In this document: positions 16,726 through 24,966 of the stretch, piece after piece
Layout of the letters: each line of letters starts with the position of its first letter
How positions within the stretch are numbered: position 1 is the stretch's first letter
From: Bacteroidia bacterium
GTDB taxonomy: Bacteria > Bacteroidota > Bacteroidia > Chitinophagales > Saprospiraceae
DNA length: 64,000 bases
NCBI GenBank assembly: GCA_030430845.1
Contig: JAUIKE010000006.1
Coordinates: 27,033 to 91,032 of the forward strand
Direction of reading: 5' to 3'
Notes under the pieces: generated by a model
What the model was told of the DNA's origin: nothing
Database searches by the model: none
Seen by the model: the letters and a program-made list of their open reading frames with translations, nothing else
Position numbers and translations under genes: made by a program

Positions 16726-18792
16726 TTAAAAAATAGGGTGTAATTGAATGGTATCGGTTTTGGCCAGGCCTATTTGATCCAACAGCGCTTGAAATTCAGG
16801 TTCATTTCTAATCGGATCAAACCAGGGCGCCATTTTGATGGTATACATTAAATAAAAGGAACGCTGACCAACATTTTGCGTTATAACTTTTAAGGCTTCC
16901 TCTTTATTTCCCAGAGCCATGTGGATCTGTGCGGTATTAAAATTCCCTCCTTCTTCCAGGTTTTGTGCAATTTTTATAGCGTAGTCTCGATTACCGAATA
17001 AGGCATTGGCATATGCTTCAATCACCTTGATGTGGGCGTCGTCCTCGGGGTATTTCAACCGCCTTTTTTCCAGATCTGCCAGGATAGCTTCGGAACCGGC
17101 TCCTGTTTTTATAGCTTCATTTATCCGAATGTAAAAATCTAAAAGTATATGGTAGGGGCAGTCGGTGCCATGCTGTTCGAATAATTTGACCAATTCCTTT
17201 TTTGCCAGGTCTGTTTGCTCGTCGAAATAATAGGCCCAGGCCAGATCACATCTGGCAAAATGGGCTTCCGGATCTACTTCCACACTTTTTTCTGCTGCCG
17301 AAATGCTTTCCTCCATCCGGCCGATCGCCCACATGAGTTGGCTATAAGAATCATAAGGTTCCCAACTGTCGGGGGCTTCTCTGATTGCTAAACGGAGTTC
17401 CTGTGCTGCCGCCGACCAATCCCAATCGCTGAAAATCTTGATCATGGCTAATTGATGATGATCCTTGGCAAAGGCCTCATCTAAATCAATTGCTTTTTGA
17501 AGGTAGATCCTAAATTGTGCATACGCTTCCTGAGAATTAAGCACCCCAAAACCCTGTAGCAAAAAACTTTCCACCAAACCGGAATAAGCCGGACCATAGC
17601 TTGGATCTATTTCTAAAACTTTTTCGTAAAAATCGATGGCTTTATAAATATCATCAATGGAGCCTCTATTGGAATGGTACCGCCCTTGTAAGTAAAGTTC
17701 ATAAACCCGTGGATTGACCGCCTCCGCTTCATTTAATCGTTGAACAGCCTCAGGGGTTAAGGCTAATTCGATCTTATCTACCAGGGAGCGGACCACATCC
17801 CGGTACAAGAATTGGATGTTGGACAATCGTTCCTGGCTTTCAAAGGGTTTCATCAGATATTCATCATTAGTACCGCTAATGAGTTGTACTCTTATTTTAA
17901 ATTCGTTGCCGACTTTATAGACGGAGCCTTCCACCAATGCATCCACCTTTAGTTCCTGAGCAATTTGACGAGCAGTCTTTTGGGTTCCCACATATTGTTT
18001 CATGGTGGTATAGGGGCGGACCTTCAATCCGGTTTGAGCTAACTTGATAATGAGCTCTTCGTGCATGCCGTCGACTATGTATTCCTGGTCATCCAGCTCA
18101 ATACGGTTTTCAAAAGGCAAGACTGCCAGTCGGTCGATTTTCGTGCCGGATGCAATGATGCTCAAAAAACCAAATATGCCCAACAGAACTAATGCGATGG
18201 TACTTAGGGCTAAAGGAAGCCGCTTTCTGAGCCAAGGTCTTTTTTGGGGCTTCTTTAACTTTCCTTTTAAGTCAATAGGTTCGGGCACGACCAATCCCTC
18301 ATGAGCCATCGCGTAAATGGTTCGGGGGTGGGCATCGTTCTTAAAATGAAATTTTCCTAATGAGGTGACTGGAAAGCCCTCCTTGTTTTTTATTTCCTGA
18401 AAAACCTTTTCCGATATCAATACACTTCCGGATACGCCTAAGGATTCTACACGGGAGGCCAGGTTGACACTATCTCCAATAATATCGGCTTCGTCCATTA
18501 AAATATCCCCAACATGAATGCCTATTCGAACTGGAATGGAAGGAGCTTGCCTGAACTGAAGTTGCATGTCAACGCCACACTTAACAGCATCCACACAGCT
18601 GTCAAAAATGCTGAGTGTGCCGTCACCGTAGTATTGAATAATTTCCCCTTTATGTTTGAGGGTGGTGGGTTCAAAAATAGATCGGTGGTGGGAACGCACT
18701 TTAAGGCCTTCTGCTTCGCTCTTTTGCATCAAGCGGGTGTATCCTTGGATGTCAGTAAACATGATGGCTGCCAGTCGGCGTTTGTATCCCAT
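16726..18792 (-). CDS. Class III nucleotide cyclase with FlgO/TolB-N-like and TPR domains
   Basis: This 688-residue protein has an N-terminal cytosolic class III cyclase domain (about 5-165). Metal-binding aspartates D14 (FTDIQGYT) and D57 (YGDGTLSIF) are present, as are N110 and R114 (GDSVNLASR), and D103 at one adenine-selecting position. The partner lysine is replaced by Q53 (IIQYYGDG), so the product nucleotide is uncertain. A transmembrane helix (about 192-214) leads to a TolB-N/FlgO-like domain (about 220-345, LAVLPFENR...DGMHEELIIKLAQTGL) and many TPRs. Adenylate cyclase is the family default; another base is possible. It lies directly upstream of the TPR lipoprotein. Confidence 0.87.
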   Translation of the reverse strand: MGYKRRLAAIMFTDIQGYTRLMQKSEAEGLKVRSHHRSIFEPTTLKHKGEIIQYYGDGTLSIFDSCVDAVKCGVDMQLQFRQAPSIPVRIGIHVGDILMDEADIIGDSVNLASRVESLGVSGSVLISEKVFQEIKNKEGFPVTSLGKFHFKNDAHPRTIYAMAHEGLVVPEPIDLKGKLKKPQKRPWLRKRLPLALSTIALVLLGIFGFLSIIASGTKIDRLAVLPFENRIELDDQEYIVDGMHEELIIKLAQTGLKVRPYTTMKQYVGTQKTARQIAQELKVDALVEGSVYKVGNEFKIRVQLISGTNDEYLMKPFESQERLSNIQFLYRDVVRSLVDKIELALTPEAVQRLNEAEAVNPRVYELYLQGRYHSNRGSIDDIYKAIDFYEKVLEIDPSYGPAYSGLVESFLLQGFGVLNSQEAYAQFRIYLQKAIDLDEAFAKDHHQLAMIKIFSDWDWSAAAQELRLAIREAPDSWEPYDSYSQLMWAIGRMEESISAAEKSVEVDPEAHFARCDLAWAYYFDEQTDLAKKELVKLFEQHGTDCPYHILLDFYIRINEAIKTGAGSEAILADLEKRRLKYPEDDAHIKVIEAYANALFGNRDYAIKIAQNLEEGGNFNTAQIHMALGNKEEALKVITQNVGQRSFYLMYTIKMAPWFDPIRNEPEFQALLDQIGLAKTDTIQLHPIF

Positions 18793-18822
18793 GACGAGGA
18801 TTAGGGTTTCTTACAAGATACG

Positions 18823-18873
18823 AAAAAATAAAGAACACGACAGCTGAACCAGCTGTCGTGTTCTTTATTTTTT
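18823..18873. terminator. 24-bp perfect hairpin, terminator of the gene at 18898
   Basis: Twenty-four paired bases (GAACACGACAGCTG in the inner arm) surround a 3-base loop. The A6/T6 outer ends give a U-tract on either strand. It follows the minus-strand gene 18898-19308 and precedes the cyclase start. Confidence 0.8.
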
Positions 18874-18897
18874 CTAAAAATTACGCTCCGACTCGAA

Positions 18898-19308
18898 TCA
18901 ATTCAACCGAAACGCCATATCCCCAACTCCCGCAAGTTTCGTTACCATCGGATCAACTTCCGTAACAATAGAACAGCCCATCATTTCTCCTATTCCAATT
19001 CCCTTAAATTTACGAGTCGTTCCCAGTCCGCCTTCACTGGCAAAGGTGGTGAACTTGAAAGAGCCCTCTACAATGCAGCCTGGTTGGAGTTTATATCTGG
19101 ACAGCCCCCCAGGATTTGTGAGCTTGGCTGATATTTTTTGTCCTTTGGAAGAAACAAAGGAGATTACTTCTATCGTCCGGTTTTTCTGAACCTTTAATTT
19201 TACTTTAAAAGATTCCTTGGTGATGGGATGTGATTTTCCATCCGATTGAGCCGTTAAAGTAAAATTGGTCAGAAATATTAGACTAAACACTAATGTGATC
19301 GTTTTCAT
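18898..19308 (-). CDS. Small exported protein of unknown function
   Basis: A 136-residue protein with a signal peptide (MKTITLVFSLIFLTNFTLTAQS). The mature part is rich in Lys, Thr and Gly with beta-strand-like alternation (ISFVSSKGQKISAKLTNPGG). I do not recognise a family. It has its own terminator on the downstream side and about 220 bases of A/T-rich sequence upstream, divergent from the PAS gene. Confidence 0.65.
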   Translation of the reverse strand: MKTITLVFSLIFLTNFTLTAQSDGKSHPITKESFKVKLKVQKNRTIEVISFVSSKGQKISAKLTNPGGLSRYKLQPGCIVEGSFKFTTFASEGGLGTTRKFKGIGIGEMMGCSIVTEVDPMVTKLAGVGDMAFRLN

Positions 19309-19531
19309 TTTTTGTAGGATTTTTTTAAAATGATTTCAAAATTTATAATTCAATTTAGCCAATCGGGATTCACCTTACATCACCTGAAAGTATGAAATGG
19401 CCCAATTCACTGATTATGGTGAGGAGAATAATATTGGAATAGTGGTAAGTGCCTACAATTTGCTGCTTCTGAAAATCAGCATATATGCGTTTATTTTTTT
19501 AATTTCATTATTTTAATCATACCCAACCAAT

Positions 19532-19936
19532 ATGGCAGGATCTGAAATAGAAATTATTCTAAGCCGGCAATTAGCAGATTGCTTGTCCGTCCCCGTTTTT
19601 ATTGTAGACCCTAAAGGGAATTTATTGTTTTACAACGAGCCCGCCGAAGAGATACTTGGTAAGAAGTATGAGGATACCGGGGAGATGCCCGTTAGCGAAT
19701 GGTCAACCATGTTTACACCTAAAGACAAAGAGGGTAACTTATTACCCCCGGAACAATTACCTTTGGTAAAAACACTTAGTCAACAAAAACCTGCACATGG
19801 ATCGTTTTGGATCAAGAGTTTGAATGGGCAGGATTACGAAATTTCAGTGACGGCTTACCCAATTATAGGTAGGTCCAAAGTTTTTACAGGCGCAGTAGCA
19901 ATTTTTTGGATGAACAGCGATCAGGATGAAGTTTAA
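19532..19936 (+). CDS. PAS-domain protein
   Basis: The 134 residues form a single PAS fold: LADCLSVPVFIVDPKGNLLFYNEPAEEILGKKY at the start, and ISVTAYPIIGRSKVFTGAVAIFW at the end. There is no output domain. The gene overlaps the metallo-hydrolase gene by 11 bp, so the two are probably translationally coupled and the PAS protein may act as its sensor or regulator (inference). Confidence 0.8.
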   Translation: MAGSEIEIILSRQLADCLSVPVFIVDPKGNLLFYNEPAEEILGKKYEDTGEMPVSEWSTMFTPKDKEGNLLPPEQLPLVKTLSQQKPAHGSFWIKSLNGQDYEISVTAYPIIGRSKVFTGAVAIFWMNSDQDEV

Positions 19937-20759
19937 GTTTTTAGGAACAAGGGGCTCTTATCCGTCTCAAAAAGAGGAGCACCTCTCTTATGGGGGCAAT
20001 ACCTCTTGTGTGGAACTCAGTAATCATCAGCACCGACTGATTCTGGATGCCGGGACGGGTATTCTGGGCCTTGATTTTGAATTGTATGCCAACTTGCCCC
20101 GGATTGACATTCTGCTCACCCATCTGCATATGGACCATATTCAGGGGCTGGCTTTTTTTAAACCGCTTTTTAAAAAGAACCTGGAAGTTCATATTTGGGG
20201 GCCCGGAGGGACGTCCAATAGTTTGCGGTCCCACCTCAACCGATATTTTTCTCCTCCTTTATTTCCTGTACCTATTAGAGAGTTGCCTTGTCAACTTCAC
20301 ATTCACGAAATTTCCAATAGCACCTTTACAATCGGAGCTTTCGAGATTACTACCGCTTTTGTAATCCATCCCGGCCCGACCCTTGGGTATCGAATAAAAA
20401 ATGGAGCGAAGGTCATTACCTATATCCCGGATCACGAACCGATGGTCGGCTCCCAGAAGCTGTATAATAAAGACAAGTGGGTCTCTGGGTTCTCTTTGTG
20501 TAAAAATGCGGACGTCCTCATCCATGATTCGATGTATACTAAAGAGGAGTATCCTTCCAAAATAGGCTGGGGGCACAGTTCCACAGAACATGTTATTCAA
20601 TTGGCCAGGCGTGCAGGAGTAAAGCAACTATTTCTTTTCCATCATAATCCGGAGTATCCGGACAACTTTCTGGAGCAAAGATTAGATCGAATAAGGCAAA
20701 ACCACCACGAGCCATATGATATACTGCTAGCAACTCAGGGAATGGAATACGAATTGTAG
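19926..20759 (+). CDS. MBL-fold metallo-hydrolase
   Basis: This 277-residue enzyme opens with KFLGTRGSYPSQKEEHLSYGGNTSCVEL, an N-terminus typical of a metallo-beta-lactamase subgroup that includes proteins annotated as cyclic-nucleotide phosphodiesterase-like. The metal-binding motif THLHMDH (HxHxDH, about 59-65) is present, with further ligands in VIHPGPTLGYRI, YIPDHEP and VLIHDSMY. The substrate is unknown. A class III cyclase lies about 1.1 kb away, so a link to cyclic nucleotides is an attractive but unproven idea. Confidence 0.85.
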   Translation: MKFKFLGTRGSYPSQKEEHLSYGGNTSCVELSNHQHRLILDAGTGILGLDFELYANLPRIDILLTHLHMDHIQGLAFFKPLFKKNLEVHIWGPGGTSNSLRSHLNRYFSPPLFPVPIRELPCQLHIHEISNSTFTIGAFEITTAFVIHPGPTLGYRIKNGAKVITYIPDHEPMVGSQKLYNKDKWVSGFSLCKNADVLIHDSMYTKEEYPSKIGWGHSSTEHVIQLARRAGVKQLFLFHHNPEYPDNFLEQRLDRIRQNHHEPYDILLATQGMEYEL

Positions 20760-20895
20760 TAATCGTTTCTTAACCCACCTTATCTGTTTCTCACCGAATT
20801 CAATGATTCTATCACATTGGTACTTTAGGGTGATTCCGAGAGTCCGTTTTTACCGCATTTTTGAATCATTGTTTAATGATGAAAAAAAATATACT

Positions 20896-21444
20896 GTGAA
20901 AAATAGAAGAAGCTTTTTAAAAGATAGCCTTTACTTGGCCGGCGCTTTGGTCATGGCCAATCCTTTTTCCGATCTATTGAATACGCTGGAAAATAAAGCA
21001 GTTGACAAAGAAATTAAATTCAGACTTAAATTAAAGTCCAGGCTTTTTGGTATCAAAATAGGGGAGAAGAGAGGAAAGAACTACTTGAGTATTCGTTCCT
21101 TAAGCGGCGGAAAAGAAAAGCGGGTGTTTACATTCGAGCCTGGCCAAATTGAAAGGATCTATAAAAAGGACTTAAGAAAAAATACGCTTTCCTTTGAGTC
21201 ATCGGGTAAGTTATTTTCAGTTAGCTTGGATCGGAATAGGTTTGATACTGATTTCCCAGGGGCTTCTTTTCCGGATCCTGTCCCCCCACAGGGAGAAATT
21301 TTAGGGATTCTTGCCTTTTTAGTGGTCGCGGTGGTGGCTATTTGCTGGGGAGCTTATATCTCAGAGATGGTTAAGGGTAAACCAAAATCATCAGGATTTA
21401 TGCTGGAACCTGGTCTGGAAGAAGAACCAACGGTATGGTATTGA
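20896..21444 (+). CDS. Protein of unknown function with a Tat-type signal and C-terminal membrane helix
   Basis: The chosen GTG start gives an N-terminus MKNRRSFLKDSLYLAGALVM, in which RRSFLK fits the twin-arginine motif before a hydrophobic stretch. The frame is also open to ATG 20803, but that extension would bury the signal. The middle is basic and beta-rich (RLFGIKIGEKRGKNYLSIRS). Near the C-terminus is a transmembrane helix (ILGILAFLVVAVVAICWGAYI), followed by an acidic tail (EEEPTVWY). The 182-residue family is unknown to me. It is followed by another exported protein 24 bases later. Confidence 0.65.
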   Translation: MKNRRSFLKDSLYLAGALVMANPFSDLLNTLENKAVDKEIKFRLKLKSRLFGIKIGEKRGKNYLSIRSLSGGKEKRVFTFEPGQIERIYKKDLRKNTLSFESSGKLFSVSLDRNRFDTDFPGASFPDPVPPQGEILGILAFLVVAVVAICWGAYISEMVKGKPKSSGFMLEPGLEEEPTVWY

Positions 21445-21468
21445 TTCATTTTTTCTCAAAAAAATATT

Positions 21469-21876
21469 ATGAAAACAATTAATCTTTTTTCGTTTCTATT
21501 AGTGTTACTTTTTTTATTTGGAATAAATAATCAGGCCAGTGCCCAACTTAGAGAAGCCAACACTTCAGATGCTGATATCGGCCCGGTTTTTGTCAAATTT
21601 AATAAAGAAGGAATCGCAAAGTACACGCTGAAAATTCCTGCAAAAGGTGAAAAAACTTTCGAACTGGATGGGAAAACCTTCAAACAGGTGGAAATCAGAC
21701 AGCTGAAAGGCTCCAAGGTGAAGTATAAACTTTTTAGAGGAAGTTCACTGCTTTCTTATGGACATACCACAGGGGTAATAAAAAACATCAAAAGCGACGG
21801 ACGGTCGACTTATTACCTTTCCGTTATAGCAGAGGATGTGATCGATACGATTACCTTGCAGTGGAAAAGAAAGTGA
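21469..21876 (+). CDS. Small exported protein of unknown function
   Basis: A 135-residue protein with a signal peptide (MKTINLFSFLLVLLFLFGINNQASAQ) and a beta-rich mature part containing TLKIPAKGEKTFELDGKTF and GSSLLSYGHTTGVI. I recognise no family. It starts 24 bases after the Tat-signal protein and is probably co-transcribed with it; the hairpin at 21880-21920 closes the unit. Confidence 0.7.
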   Translation: MKTINLFSFLLVLLFLFGINNQASAQLREANTSDADIGPVFVKFNKEGIAKYTLKIPAKGEKTFELDGKTFKQVEIRQLKGSKVKYKLFRGSSLLSYGHTTGVIKNIKSDGRSTYYLSVIAEDVIDTITLQWKRK

Positions 21877-21879
21877 CCT

Positions 21880-21920
21880 TTGAGTAAAAAGTCTTTCCCA
21901 CGGAAGGACTTTTTACTCAA
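21880..21920. terminator. 19-bp stem between convergent genes
   Basis: TTGAGTAAAAAGTCTTTCC pairs with 21902-21920 with a single T-G wobble across loop CAC. It follows the exported-protein gene and lies 22 bases from the stop of the convergent ABC exporter, so it can serve both. Confidence 0.78.
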
Positions 21921-21942
21921 TCCCAACCATAATATACTTTTA

Positions 21943-23679
21943 CTATATCCTACTCTGATAAGTATACAGATCATAATACCTTCCTTTCTTAGCCAACAAT
22001 TCTTCATGTTGGCCCTCTTCTACAATTCTTCCATCTTCAATAACCAAGATCTGGTCGGCTTTTTGGATGGTACTTAAGCGGTGAGCGATCACGAAGGTCG
22101 TTCGATCCTTCATCAGATCATTCAAACTTTTTTGGATAAATAATTCGCTTTCGGTATCGAGATTGGAGGTCGCTTCATCCAGGATAATAATTTTCGGATT
22201 GGCCAGTAAGGCTCTGGCGATGGAAATTCGCTGGCGTTGACCACCGGATAGCTTGACGCCTCGCTCTCCAATTAGCGTATCCAGCCCCTCATCAAATTTG
22301 TCAGTGAATTCATCAACATAAGCTCCTTTTACGGCCGCCAATAATTCTTCCTCTGTGGCATCCGGCCGAGGGAAAAGGATGTTTTCCCGGATGGTCCCCT
22401 CATATAAAAAGTCGTCTTGTAGCACCACGCCTAGGTCCTTTCGGTACGAATTCAGGTTAACTGTTGACAGGTCTGTCCCATCAATCGTTACCGTTCCGGA
22501 TATCGGCGTCAGGAAGGAAGCCGCCAGACTGGCAATAGTCGTCTTACCTGAACCCGATGAACCCACCAAGGCAACAACATTTCCCCTGGGAGCATGGAAA
22601 GAAACATTGTGCAGGACCTCTTTATTTTCCTCATATGCAAAGCTTACGTTATCAAACACGATATCGCCATGGATATCTTCTAAGACTACTGTTCTTTGTT
22701 CGGGATCATCCTCTTCATTCATATGCATCAATTCTTCCGTGCGATCCAGGCCGGCCATGGCCTCTGTCAATTGTGATCCGATATTTCCCATTTGGACAAT
22801 AGGGGCAATCATGAAGCCTAAAAACAAGGTGAAGGATAAGAATTCACCGGTAGTCATGTCGCCGCCCATCATATAATACCCACCAATTCCCATAATACTC
22901 GCCGAAGCCAAGCCTATTAAAAAGGTAGAGGAACTGGTCATTAAAGCGGTAGCGGTCAAACTTTTTTTCACGTTCAGGAAAAGGCGGTTGGCACCTTCTT
23001 CAAAAAGTTCACTTTCCTGCTGTTCGGCATTAAATCCTTTTATCACCCTAACCCCGTTTAAAGTTTCTGTTAAACGGCCCGTAACTTCGGCATTGATCTT
23101 CCCTCTTACTCTGAAAATAGGTCGGATATAACCAAAGGCCTTGAAGGCGATGAAGGCAAAAATGATAACCGGAACAATAACAAATAGAGTCATCCAGGCA
23201 TTCATCCGGATCAAAATGATCAGAGATAATATGGAGGTGACGGACCCACCGATTAATTGAACTAGGCCGGTGCCTACCAGGTTTCGGACTCCTTCAACAT
23301 CCGTCATGACTCTGGATACCAGCGCACCAGACTTGTTGTTATCAAAGAAGCTCACGGGCAGGGTCAGTAGTTTTTTCTGAACCTTCGTTCTTAAAACCTT
23401 GATCAAATGCTGGGCCTCTACGCTTAGCAAGCGGACGAGAGCAAAGGAGGTCGTTGCCTGAACAATAATGGAAGCCACCACAATGATTAGGAGCAAGGTA
23501 AGAGCCTGCCGGTCCTTTTGAGGAATGATGTCATCCAACAGAAATTTACTCGCATAGGGTAGGACCAGTCCGGAAAGACTGCGGATCAGGATTAAGATCA
23601 AACCTATGGATACAATTCCTCTTCTTGGCCAGATAAATTCTTTGAATGCCCAACCGAAGGATACTTTCTTTTTACTCAT
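21943..23679 (-). CDS. ABC exporter, fused permease and ATPase
   Basis: The 578-residue half-transporter has an N-terminal six-helix transmembrane domain (about 10-310, GIVSIGLILILIRSLSGLVLP onward) and a C-terminal nucleotide-binding domain. Visible are Walker A GSSGSGKTT, a Q-loop (VVLQDDFLYEG), signature [16 protein letters not shown], Walker B IIILDEATSNLD and the switch histidine IAHRLST. It fits the MsbA/multidrug exporter type and should work as a homodimer; the substrate is unknown. I start at ATG 23679 (MSKKKVSFG) rather than the in-frame ATG at 23718. It is transcribed alone. Confidence 0.9.
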   Translation of the reverse strand: MSKKKVSFGWAFKEFIWPRRGIVSIGLILILIRSLSGLVLPYASKFLLDDIIPQKDRQALTLLLIIVVASIIVQATTSFALVRLLSVEAQHLIKVLRTKVQKKLLTLPVSFFDNNKSGALVSRVMTDVEGVRNLVGTGLVQLIGGSVTSILSLIILIRMNAWMTLFVIVPVIIFAFIAFKAFGYIRPIFRVRGKINAEVTGRLTETLNGVRVIKGFNAEQQESELFEEGANRLFLNVKKSLTATALMTSSSTFLIGLASASIMGIGGYYMMGGDMTTGEFLSFTLFLGFMIAPIVQMGNIGSQLTEAMAGLDRTEELMHMNEEDDPEQRTVVLEDIHGDIVFDNVSFAYEENKEVLHNVSFHAPRGNVVALVGSSGSGKTTIASLAASFLTPISGTVTIDGTDLSTVNLNSYRKDLGVVLQDDFLYEGTIRENILFPRPDATEEELLAAVKGAYVDEFTDKFDEGLDTLIGERGVKLSGGQRQRISIARALLANPKIIILDEATSNLDTESELFIQKSLNDLMKDRTTFVIAHRLSTIQKADQILVIEDGRIVEEGQHEELLAKKGRYYDLYTYQSRI

Positions 23680-23765
23680 GATATGTAATTGAAGTTCTCT
23701 AGAGATGTCAAATTTCAAGCCAAGATAGTTAATGTGACAAAAAGGCAGATTTAGAGATTATGGAG

Positions 23766-23833
23766 TTTGTTGCGTTTTGTTGCGATTTGTATTGATTGTT
23801 GGATAATTCTGTAGTATATTAGTTTTTGTTGCA
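23766..23833 (+). promoter_or_regulatory. Three TTTGTTGC motifs upstream of the HTH gene
   Basis: TTTGTTGCG occurs at 23766-23774 and again at 23776-23784, exactly 10 bases apart (one helical turn). TTTGTTGCA is at 23825-23833, 17 bases before the start codon. Tandem half-sites on one face of the helix just upstream of a putative DNA-binding gene suggest an operator, possibly autoregulatory; this is inference. Confidence 0.45.
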
Positions 23834-23849
23834 AATAAAAAATAAGGCT

Positions 23850-24377
23850 ATGGATCCAAAAAAAATTCTTGCTGCGGCAAAAGCTGCCCCCTCAAAAGTG
23901 CAGATTGAAGAACATCGGGAGGCTGTAAAACTACTACGGGAAAAGGGATATACCTGGCGGGAAATTGCCGATTTTCTTAATAAGCAGGGTATTCAAACGG
24001 ATCACACGCGTGTTTACCGGACCTTTGGTAAGTCGCCCAGGCAACGTCCCACAGAAACTCGAGAGGTACAAATTTCAAAGATTACCTATTTGGGCGTACG
24101 CAAGTCCAAGAAAAACAATGCCTGGAATGTGATGGAAATTGAACTTCCCTCAAAATTGGGTCAACCGATCACCGTGATCGGTTATGCGTGGGGAACGGGC
24201 GATGCTAATTTCGTTCTTGAAAACGAGCATGAAATTGCTTCTCAGAATGCCACTCTTGTCGTCAAATCAGGGGATAAATTTCCTACGGCCTATCTTAAAG
24301 TGGAACTTAAGATGGAAGGAGATGTGTGGATGGAAAGTGAAGTGTATATTATGCCTAAGTGGGAGATTCTGTTATAG
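23850..24377 (+). CDS. Putative helix-turn-helix protein of unknown function
   Basis: The 175-residue product (ATG 23850; in-frame codons continue up to 23826) has an N-terminal segment (about 20-60) that reads as a helix-turn-helix: EAVKLLREKGYTWREIADF followed by LNKQGIQTDHTRVYRTF. Similar WREIA..L motifs occur in plasmid and phage DNA-binding proteins. The C-terminal part (about 70-175, ITYLGVRKSKKNNAWNVMEI, WGTGDANFVLENEHEI) looks like a small beta-sandwich and is unrecognised. It lies beside a truncated mobile element. Confidence 0.65.
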   Translation: MDPKKILAAAKAAPSKVQIEEHREAVKLLREKGYTWREIADFLNKQGIQTDHTRVYRTFGKSPRQRPTETREVQISKITYLGVRKSKKNNAWNVMEIELPSKLGQPITVIGYAWGTGDANFVLENEHEIASQNATLVVKSGDKFPTAYLKVELKMEGDVWMESEVYIMPKWEILL

Positions 24378-24386
24378 AATGGCTCT

Positions 24387-24670
24387 CCCGCGCCCTTTAA
24401 TTCCCTAAAGGGTAGCCGCCCGCAAGTTTTAAATATTGAGAATGAAAAATATGGATGAATTAGGCATGCATGCAGGAGCCAAACCAGAAATATTTCGGTT
24501 TGCCGAAAGCCTTAGAGCCAATATGACAGAAGAGGAAAGGAAGCTTTGGGAATATCTAAGATTAAAACCAAAGGGCTTTAAGTTTAAAAACATCATTAAT
24601 GGTTATTTAGATAAAACTTCTTCATAATAGGTGAGGGCTGGCCTCCCTATAGGGAATAAAAGGGCGCGGG
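24387..24670. mobile_element. 284-bp element with 26-bp inverted termini carrying a DUF559 stub
   Basis: The 26-base end at 24387-24412 (CCCGCGCCCTTTAATTCCCT...) is matched in reverse at 24645-24670 with 24 of 26 bases. Each end is itself a small hairpin (CCCT..AGGG). Between them lies only a truncated DUF559 frame. DUF559 genes are often found alone in intergenic DNA of Bacteroidota, and the inverted ends suggest that this gene travels as a unit. No transposase and no clear target duplication are visible. Confidence 0.65.
24436..24627 (+). pseudogene. Truncated DUF559 (endonuclease-fold) protein
   Basis: The frame encodes AKPEIFRFAESLRANMTEEE and RKLWEYLRLKPKGFKFK, the N-terminus of the DUF559 family, a Vsr/restriction-endonuclease-like fold of about 120 residues. 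After GFKFK, where intact members continue RRQHP..YILDFYC, the sequence changes to NIINGYLDKTSS and stops. The catalytic residues are therefore missing, and an internal deletion is likely. Confidence 0.78.
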
Positions 24671-24713
24671 TGGGGATTATCATTGATTCAGCAACACCTA
24701 AATCAATTAACTC

Positions 24714-24857
24714 ATGCTAAAATTCTTTAGAAATATCAGAAAGTCATTGATTAATTCAGGAAATGCCAGAAAGTACACTCTTTATGCCATTGGAGAAATC
24801 GCTCTGGTAGTCATTGGAATTTTAATAGCACTCCAATTGAATAATTGGAATGAAAAC
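24714..24857 (+). pseudogene. N-terminal fragment of a DUF6090 family membrane protein
   Basis: Residues 1-48 (MLKFFRNIRKSLINSGNARK, then YAIGEIALVVIGILIALQLNNWNE) are the highly conserved N-terminus, with its single membrane helix, of DUF6090-type proteins of Bacteroidota. These normally continue for 200 or more residues. Homology ends at 24857, where the sequence runs into the tRNA-His terminator region; the open frame to 25013 is fortuitous. Confidence 0.75.
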
Positions 24858-24933
24858 CCGTTCGCGGCGGTCTGTGAACGCCAGGCACCATCTCTATGCT
24901 TTTGCATTGTCACAGATAGAAATAATAAAAAAA

Positions 24934-24960
24934 CCGCCTTAGCTCGAAGAGCTAAGGCGG
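24934..24960 (-). terminator. Rho-independent terminator of tRNA-His
   Basis: CCGCCTTAGCTC pairs perfectly with GAGCTAAGGCGG around GAA. On the minus strand it is followed by a run of T and begins 7 bases past the tRNA 3' end. Confidence 0.85.
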
Positions 24961-24966
24961 GTGATG

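Noticed and set aside
23766..23833. Possible CRISPR-like repeat
   Set aside because: Only three 9-base motifs, without regular spacers or cas genes; no CRISPR array is seen anywhere in the window.
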